From the IMG/VR virus record IMGVR_UViG_3300046171_000007, positions 1-53,508 of that record: 53,508 bases of DNA. One strand, written 5' to 3'. The DNA comes from a virus. Each line of letters starts with the position of its first letter. Position 1 is the first letter of the stretch. Under the pieces are notes generated by a model. It made no database searches. It was not told the origin of the DNA and was given only the letters and a program-made list of their open reading frames with translations. Both the position numbers and the translations under genes were made by a program. Below are positions 49,143 to 53,508 of the stretch, in pieces.

Positions 49143-50065
49143 TATATATCCCCTTCGTTTGCGGCATCTAATGTGCTTTTACCATGACTGTTTCGTTTTG
49201 TCAATGCGTAATTTGCAGCATCGTATGTGTTTTTGATGTACGGCTTGACCGATTGTGGGTTAGCATGTCCTGTAACCGACATGATTTGTCCTATTCCTAC
49301 ACCAGCCTGAACCATCTCGGTTGTGCCAGTACGTCGCAGGTCAGATAGTCGCAGAGTGTCAGGCAACCCAGCGTTGCGAATCAGTGCGCGTCCATGCTTC
49401 GACATCTTGAAGATGGTGTATGGTTCATACTTCCCATCAATGGGGTTAGGACGAGGTGCTACATATTCTTGGAACCCAAAGTCCTCATGCTGTTGTGTCA
49501 GCATCTCCATCAGGTCATCCGATATGGGTAGGTACACCTCTGCCCTACGCTTTGACTGCAGGATGTGTACACGCTGCTCATCAAAGTCGATGTTGTCCCA
49601 CTTGAGTAGGCGCATGTCGCCCACACGCTGGCACCATTCGTATGCCATCTGTGCAATCAAGCCCAGATTGCGTGTGTTGAAGTCACTGTATGCTGTATCC
49701 AATAGCTGCATGATGTCGTCCTTTTCCCACAGGGTTGTTCTACTTTTAGGTGTACGCCTACGCACAGCATTGAATGGGTTACGAGTGACCATCTCCATAC
49801 GCAAGCCGTGATTGTACACGACTCGCGCAATAGCCATCGCCTTGTTGGCAAAGTGGATGCCCCTCTCGCACCACTCATCGTAGGCGAGTTTGCACATCTT
49901 GCTTGTCAATTTATTGACATCCACCCTGCCAAAATTTTGACCATCAATCTTTGTGGCCAAAACCTGGCGAATTATATATTCATAGTTAGCTTTAGTTTCA
50001 TCCCGTAACTCTTTGTATTCATAGGATGAATAGTAATCACCAACCATTTCTCTGAAGCTAGTCAT
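49142..50065 (-). CDS. int: Tyrosine recombinase (integrase)
   Basis: The 307-residue protein has a helical arm domain and a catalytic domain with R147 (EWCQRVGDMRLLKW), K172, R244 (LSDLRRTG), H267 (VTGHANP) and Y276 (SVKPYIKNT), nine residues after H267 as in lambda Int. The usual His of the HxLR box is Ser (S241). It lies in the middle of the replication operon, coupled to primase by TAATG, not next to an att site. It could integrate the phage, or resolve multimers of the circular genome. Confidence 0.85.
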   Translation of the reverse strand: MTSFREMVGDYYSSYEYKELRDETKANYEYIIRQVLATKIDGQNFGRVDVNKLTSKMCKLAYDEWCERGIHFANKAMAIARVVYNHGLRMEMVTRNPFNAVRRRTPKSRTTLWEKDDIMQLLDTAYSDFNTRNLGLIAQMAYEWCQRVGDMRLLKWDNIDFDEQRVHILQSKRRAEVYLPISDDLMEMLTQQHEDFGFQEYVAPRPNPIDGKYEPYTIFKMSKHGRALIRNAGLPDTLRLSDLRRTGTTEMVQAGVGIGQIMSVTGHANPQSVKPYIKNTYDAANYALTKRNSHGKSTLDAANEGDI

Positions 50066-50118
50066 AGTCCGAATGCCAACAGAATAATCATGCCGACAAC
50101 TGCAATGATAATGTCCAT
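50062..50118 (-). CDS. 18-residue transmembrane micropeptide
   Basis: An ATG at 50118 with a perfect AGGAG ten bases upstream opens an 18-codon frame whose product is one hydrophobic helix (MDIIIAVVGMIILLAFGL). Its TGA overlaps the integrase ATG (ATGA at 50065-50062). The strong ribosome site and exact coupling argue for translation. Function unknown. Confidence 0.6.
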   Translation of the reverse strand: MDIIIAVVGMIILLAFGL

Positions 50119-50130
50119 GTTATTTTTCTC

Positions 50131-50313
50131 CTAATCGCAAGAGTTCCAGCGAGACATGGTGGCTGTGTACCGACCAGTCTCAGGATCATGTGTTGTCCTA
50201 GCTACTCGTGTGTCGTACCCCAAGGGGTGGTACTGGTTAAGGTACCACTCGACTTGAATGTCCAAGTCTTCCTTGGAGTCGGCCACAAGGGTTTCTTCTA
50301 CTATACGTGGCAT
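50131..50313 (-). CDS. Small protein before the integrase
   Basis: The 60-residue protein reads VEETLVADSKEDLDIQVEWYL, then RVARTTHDPETGRYTATMSRW, a compact alpha/beta pattern with no known motif. It is followed by a 12-base gap with the micropeptide ribosome site and overlaps nothing. It lies in the run of small genes between the methyltransferase and integrase. Function unknown. Confidence 0.6.
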   Translation of the reverse strand: MPRIVEETLVADSKEDLDIQVEWYLNQYHPLGYDTRVARTTHDPETGRYTATMSRWNSCD

Positions 50314-50559
50314 CTAATAGTCCCACTGCTTGATCTCGACATCCTTGTCAACAAGTGCGTTCTTCAACTCATACCATGCGATATCTACTTTTCGTAGGTC
50401 ATCGTAGTCCAGAGAACATAACTCGCTTATGTGAGTACGAATAGGCACCCATGCCTTGAGTAGTGTCATCATAGCTTCCTGCTGGTGTGGTGTCATAGAC
50501 TTCCAGCAATTGGTTGCTGCTTCGCGCCGCATATCCCATTCAGTTTTTTGCTCACTCAT
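50314..50559 (-). CDS. Small helical protein
   Basis: The 81-residue product is helical and acidic, with a Trp-rich beginning and HISELCSLDYDDLRKVDIAWYELK in the middle. AGGAG lies six bases before the ATG. It overlaps the next gene upstream by four bases (ATGA). No family is recognised. Confidence 0.6.
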   Translation of the reverse strand: MSEQKTEWDMRREAATNCWKSMTPHQQEAMMTLLKAWVPIRTHISELCSLDYDDLRKVDIAWYELKNALVDKDVEIKQWDY

Positions 50560-51068
50560 TGTGTTGCTCCTTTCATCCAGCCAGGAATATCCCGACCTTT
50601 GTTGTACCTTGCAAACCTAGCCTTGTCTGCAATGTAAAAGTTACGATAAGATTTGATAGGCCAGTGTTCGTCTGTCTTCAAGTGATCCATACCACTAAAG
50701 CATTCTGGATGCTTGGTGACGTGGTTGATGGCATCGACAGGCAGGAATTGTTTGCCGTCAGCCAATGCCATGAAGTGTTTGCTTGCACCATGTACCTTGC
50801 CGTAGCGATATGTATATTCTTCTAGCATAGATGCGTACAGATTGAAAGCATAAACGTAGTTCGCTTGGCTACGCATTGCCCACAATGTGCATGGGTGCTT
50901 CTGATGCACAGGCTTATACAAGTTCTTTTCTTCTGCGTACTCTGGTGCTTGATGCCACAGGCTGGTGCATAACATCTGTGCTTCCTCTAGTGGCATCTTT
51001 ACAATGTGCTGGTCACATAGCTGCTTGGCTATGGCCTTGGGGTGGTGGTCCAACAGGAACCGGTTCAT
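50556..51068 (-). CDS. Conserved phage protein, possible DNA-repair type
   Basis: The 170-residue protein starts MNRFLLDHHPKAIAKQLCDQ and includes HIVKMPLEEAQMLCTSLWHQ, KPVHQKHPCTLWAMRSQANYVYAFN and EYTYRYGKVH, with YRNFYIADKARFARY near the end. This is a recurring phage family in my memory, sometimes annotated as pyrimidine-dimer glycosylase-like, but I am not certain. Its conserved His and Cys residues suggest an enzyme. It is coupled to the next gene by overlap. Confidence 0.6.
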   Translation of the reverse strand: MNRFLLDHHPKAIAKQLCDQHIVKMPLEEAQMLCTSLWHQAPEYAEEKNLYKPVHQKHPCTLWAMRSQANYVYAFNLYASMLEEYTYRYGKVHGASKHFMALADGKQFLPVDAINHVTKHPECFSGMDHLKTDEHWPIKSYRNFYIADKARFARYNKGRDIPGWMKGATQ

Positions 51069-51589
51069 TCTATTGCTCCTGTGTTTGCTTCCTGTTCCTC
51101 ATAGTCGAACTCAGCTTGCATGTAACTGATGCTGAACTCCCAATCAAGTTCAGGGTGTGTGGCAATGGCAAGGTTAATGTCAGATTCGCAGTAGTCAAGC
51201 AACTGCCCATCCTCATGTACGAACCAGCCAATGTACATCCAGCCCTCGTCAAAGTAACGGGCATCAATCTCAAAGCCCATCTCGACCAGCTTGTGGAAGA
51301 CACGATCAGGTGGTGACCAAGCTGACAGGAACGAAATATTAAGCTGGTTGGCATCAATGCGATCACAGTGTGCGTCATAGATGTCCCACTTGGTACCCCA
51401 ATTCTCAAGCCGCCAGTTGTACCAGTTGGGGCCATCGGACAAGCCTTCAGTGCCTTCCAACTCTTGTGGCATTGGGATCAAGGTCTGGCACAGAGGCGTA
51501 TCCTCTGTGTTCATGATGTTGTAGATCATGTCGATCTGCTTCGGGTCTTCGTGTGACAGAATGACCCTGTTGTCGGTATGATTTGGCAT
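51065..51589 (-). CDS. Api92-like protein with ferredoxin-like fold
   Basis: The 174-residue acidic protein starts MPNHTDNRVILS, with an aromatic NWYNWRLENWGTKWDIYDA block and LSFLSAWSPPDR-type sequence after it; this is the Api92/YubB-like phage and plasmid family as I know it. The role is unknown. The stop overlaps the start of the gene downstream (ATGA). Confidence 0.7.
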   Translation of the reverse strand: MPNHTDNRVILSHEDPKQIDMIYNIMNTEDTPLCQTLIPMPQELEGTEGLSDGPNWYNWRLENWGTKWDIYDAHCDRIDANQLNISFLSAWSPPDRVFHKLVEMGFEIDARYFDEGWMYIGWFVHEDGQLLDYCESDINLAIATHPELDWEFSISYMQAEFDYEEQEANTGAIE

Positions 51590-51604
51590 AGGTATGTCTC
51601 CTTG

Positions 51605-51991
51605 TTACTGGTCGATGTTGTTATCGTCAAAGTGATAGAACATTTCTTTCACCTTGTCAATGTCAATCTTGAACCACTCATTGCGCCGTTCATCTGCGTA
51701 CTGTTCCAGTGTACGGTGCATCAGTGTCTCAGCCCTGCGCCTGTTCTTTGATTCAAGGGTACAGACAATCTTGTAGTCACGAAAGGGTGATGATGTTTGA
51801 TACCCATTGAGACGATCCTCTGCAATGTTGGCGCAGCCGATCTTCACCCAGTCAGGCCATGCCTGATTGACGATAGCATAGACCTCACCTGATGGTACGC
51901 TGTCAATCTTCTCATGTGACCACGCATCGTCCAGACTTTTGTAGCGTCCAGGTTTATGCAAAGGGTGCGACTTTGGAATGTACTTTACCAT
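51605..51991 (-). CDS. T5orf172 (GIY-YIG-like) nuclease
   Basis: The 128-residue protein has the T5orf172 layout, a variant GIY-YIG nuclease: EVYAIVNQAWPDWVKIGCAN with the aromatic and Lys residues, DRLNGYQTSSPFRDYKIV with the catalytic Arg, and a later RAETLMHRTLEQY with the conserved Glu. It may be a homing-type or host-attack endonuclease. Its start overlaps the small gene upstream by 38 bases. Confidence 0.75.
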   Translation of the reverse strand: MVKYIPKSHPLHKPGRYKSLDDAWSHEKIDSVPSGEVYAIVNQAWPDWVKIGCANIAEDRLNGYQTSSPFRDYKIVCTLESKNRRRAETLMHRTLEQYADERRNEWFKIDIDKVKEMFYHFDDNNIDQ

Positions 51992-52145
51992 TCACAAACA
52001 TGCGTGTCGTATTCTTCTTGGCATGATTCGCCAGCCTCTCTCTGTACTTGAATCCGGTGGTGGCAGGGCTTACGTACCACCATTCGCCATCCTCGAATAC
52101 TACATTGTTTGATCGTGCATAGTTCGGGTCAATTTTCTGTGTCAT
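51954..52145 (-). CDS. Small basic protein paired with the T5orf172 nuclease
   Basis: The 63-residue product from ATG 52145 reads YARSNNVVFEDGEWWYVSPATTGFKY and a basic C-terminus (HAKKNTTRMFVNGK). It looks like a small DNA-binding domain of the kind that accompanies homing nucleases, but no motif proves it. It overlaps the nuclease gene and its neighbour upstream. Confidence 0.55.
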   Translation of the reverse strand: MTQKIDPNYARSNNVVFEDGEWWYVSPATTGFKYRERLANHAKKNTTRMFVNGKVHSKVAPFA

Positions 52146-52269
52146 TGGTAATCTCCTCATAGTTGTTAGTGTCGATGTCTTCATCTGTCAGCCCGACAAT
52201 ATCATTGTCCAGCCAGTCATTGTCAAACAGGAATTGTTCCAAGCCCTGCAGCATCAGTTCCTCATCCAT
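52129..52269 (-). CDS. 46-residue acidic protein
   Basis: From ATG 52269 the product is very acidic, with a helical start (DEELMLQGLEQFLFDNDWLD) and a final Asp/Glu-rich tail. It resembles DNA-mimic or antirestriction peptides in composition only. It is coupled by overlap to the genes on both sides. Confidence 0.5.
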   Translation of the reverse strand: MDEELMLQGLEQFLFDNDWLDNDIVGLTDEDIDTNNYEEITNDTEN

Positions 52270-52270
52270 G

Positions 52271-52687
52271 TCAGTCCATCCTCGTGATGAAGTAGCCCTC
52301 GTCAGTAGGCAGGGCAGTGATGGCGTAGGGATAGAAGTATACTGTGCCATCCTTTGTGTCCATCTTGCCTACATACTGCAGGTCATCATCCTCGTCACAG
52401 TTGCTCTTGTACGAACCGTCATCTTGCACGTCGCCGCCGAAACGATACAACTCACCAAAGCCGTAGCGTTCTGTCATGTATTGCACAAGGTCTGATTCAC
52501 CCAGCATGTTATACTCTACCACCCAATGTGGCAACAGTCCCAATGACTCCGTGAGGTGTTCTTTCGGTGCGTCATAGTGTGTCGTGTTAAGTGTCAGCAT
52601 GGTGTTGGTACTCCCTCTGTTTGTTTCATAGAATTGTTTGATGTATTCGTAGTCCATTGATGTAGTATCGAACATGTCCTCACCCAT
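52271..52687 (-). CDS. Unknown acidic protein
   Basis: The 138-residue protein starts at ATG 52687, seven bases after AAGGGGG, inside the last codons of the methyltransferase. It has YIKQFYETNRGSTNTMLTL, LLPHWVVEYNML and an Asp-rich loop (SNCDEDDDLQYVG), ending in a beta-rich part. No motif is recognised. It belongs to the row of small early genes after the methyltransferase. Confidence 0.65.
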   Translation of the reverse strand: MGEDMFDTTSMDYEYIKQFYETNRGSTNTMLTLNTTHYDAPKEHLTESLGLLPHWVVEYNMLGESDLVQYMTERYGFGELYRFGGDVQDDGSYKSNCDEDDDLQYVGKMDTKDGTVYFYPYAITALPTDEGYFITRMD

Positions 52688-53501
52688 TGTCAACCCCCTT
52701 GAATATGTGTGCTATCACATCAACTGTCCAACCATTGCCCAGCATCTTGTAGCGTTGTGTGTTACTGACATGGGCTGTGTAGTTGTCCGGCACGGTTTGC
52801 AGTCTCTCGCATTCCAGTGGCGTCAGCTTGCGAAACTCTGTCATCGTCTCGTCAGTGAATACAAGCTGGCGTCTGCGCTTCTGGAAATACTGCGTCAGGT
52901 TGCCGCCCTTCCAGTAGTTGGCGTCGATGCAGTACGACTTGTCACGATCTACGTAGCCATCCTCGATGATGTCCTGTAGCTTGATACCCTTGTCGATAGG
53001 TTCATAGTACCTGCCGGTGAATGGAATGTTCGTCCAGTAGTATCGTTGCCTGTTGTGTGCCGACACCTTGTCGCTGTTGATGAAGATCGGTTCGACACCC
53101 AGCGCGTCACTGATGACATCCATAGATTCCTGTTTCATCTTGACATTCTCCAGCAGGAAATACTTTGGCTTGAGTTTGCCCAGGATTTTTACGTACTGCC
53201 AGAATAGCTTGGATCGTGGGTCATCGAAGTGACCATGCCGTCCTGCGCTGCTGAATCCTTGGCATGGACTGCCACCGATCAGCATGTCAATGCCACCCTT
53301 GTCTGCCATAGCATTGACCCAGTTCATGAACGCTGGACTGGTGCAGTCGCCAAGCTGTACCGTGTCAGGGTAGTTGGCTTGTGCCACCTTGATGGCATAC
53401 TTGTCGATCTCGCTGGCGTAGTATTTGTTGACACTGATGCCAGCACGATCCAGCGCAATACGTCCGCATGACATGCCGTCAAACATCGAAAGAATATTCA
53501 T
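52680..53501 (-). CDS. dcm: DNA cytosine-5 methyltransferase
   Basis: The 273-residue enzyme methylates cytosine in DNA. Motif IV is GGSPCQGFS (C80), motif VI LLENVKM, motif VIII NRQRYYWTNI, motif IX LTPLECERLQ and motif X MLGNGWTVDVI, with a SAM-binding FDGMSCGR at the N-terminus. No restriction partner is near, so it is an orphan enzyme, probably protecting phage DNA. It starts seven bases from the window end and overlaps the stop of the junction-crossing gene. Confidence 0.95.
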   Translation of the reverse strand: MNILSMFDGMSCGRIALDRAGISVNKYYASEIDKYAIKVAQANYPDTVQLGDCTSPAFMNWVNAMADKGGIDMLIGGSPCQGFSSAGRHGHFDDPRSKLFWQYVKILGKLKPKYFLLENVKMKQESMDVISDALGVEPIFINSDKVSAHNRQRYYWTNIPFTGRYYEPIDKGIKLQDIIEDGYVDRDKSYCIDANYWKGGNLTQYFQKRRRQLVFTDETMTEFRKLTPLECERLQTVPDNYTAHVSNTQRYKMLGNGWTVDVIAHIFKGVDNG

Positions 53502-53508
53502 AGTCCAT

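Noticed and set aside
1-53508. tRNA genes
   Set aside because: I found no convincing cloverleaf with a CCA or T-arm in the intergenic gaps; a covariance-model search would be needed to be certain.

Overview
The window reads as a complete, circular or circularly permuted genome of a marine podovirus-type phage. The closest match I recognise is the HMO-2011 group that infects SAR116, Roseobacter and related marine Alphaproteobacteria. The main clue is the family A DNA polymerase with a DnaJ-type zinc finger (CxxCxGxG ... CxxCxxxG) between its exonuclease and polymerase domains. The others are a monomeric B12-dependent ribonucleotide reductase, T7-type endonuclease I, a DnaB-like helicase, a small TOPRIM primase, and a podovirus set of terminase, portal, adaptor, tail and very large ejection proteins. 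I see no phage RNA polymerase, so host RNA polymerase probably reads the promoters. The host assignment is inference.

The two ends join. The minus-strand gene open at base 1 continues in frame into base 53508 and stops after three codons, in an ATGA overlap with the methyltransferase start at 53501. The leftward early unit therefore runs from about 1030 through the junction to 37861. In order it holds small early genes, a cytosine methyltransferase, a T5orf172 nuclease, a tyrosine recombinase, primase, helicase, DNA polymerase, a putative SSB, a Cas4-like nuclease, endonuclease I, nrdJ, MazG, a half-size Na/Pi cotransporter and membrane peptides. A second short leftward unit (2997-1487) carries four small genes of unknown function, one cysteine-rich, and ends at a strong terminator at 1441-1481. 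Between the two units, 1000-1440 is gene-free and full of short palindromes and repeats. A gene-poor divergent region (about 3000-3734) holds a palindrome, a consensus promoter and iteron-like repeats.

The rightward unit (3735-37832) starts with small basic, membrane and virion genes. A lysis set follows (three-TM holin, second membrane protein, GH24 lysozyme), then terminase small and large subunits, portal, a transglycosylase-like virion protein, scaffold, a promoter with a structured leader, major capsid protein, head and tail proteins, adaptor, nozzle-like protein, an S74 tail fibre with 17-residue repeats, and three very large proteins that are probably ejected with the DNA. It ends at a bidirectional terminator at 37836-37862, where the two arms converge.

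About fifteen genes are broken by frame shifts, nearly all of which disappear if one base is removed. I read this as insertion-biased sequence error rather than biology. Several genes are annotated below as pieces of one reading frame for that reason.
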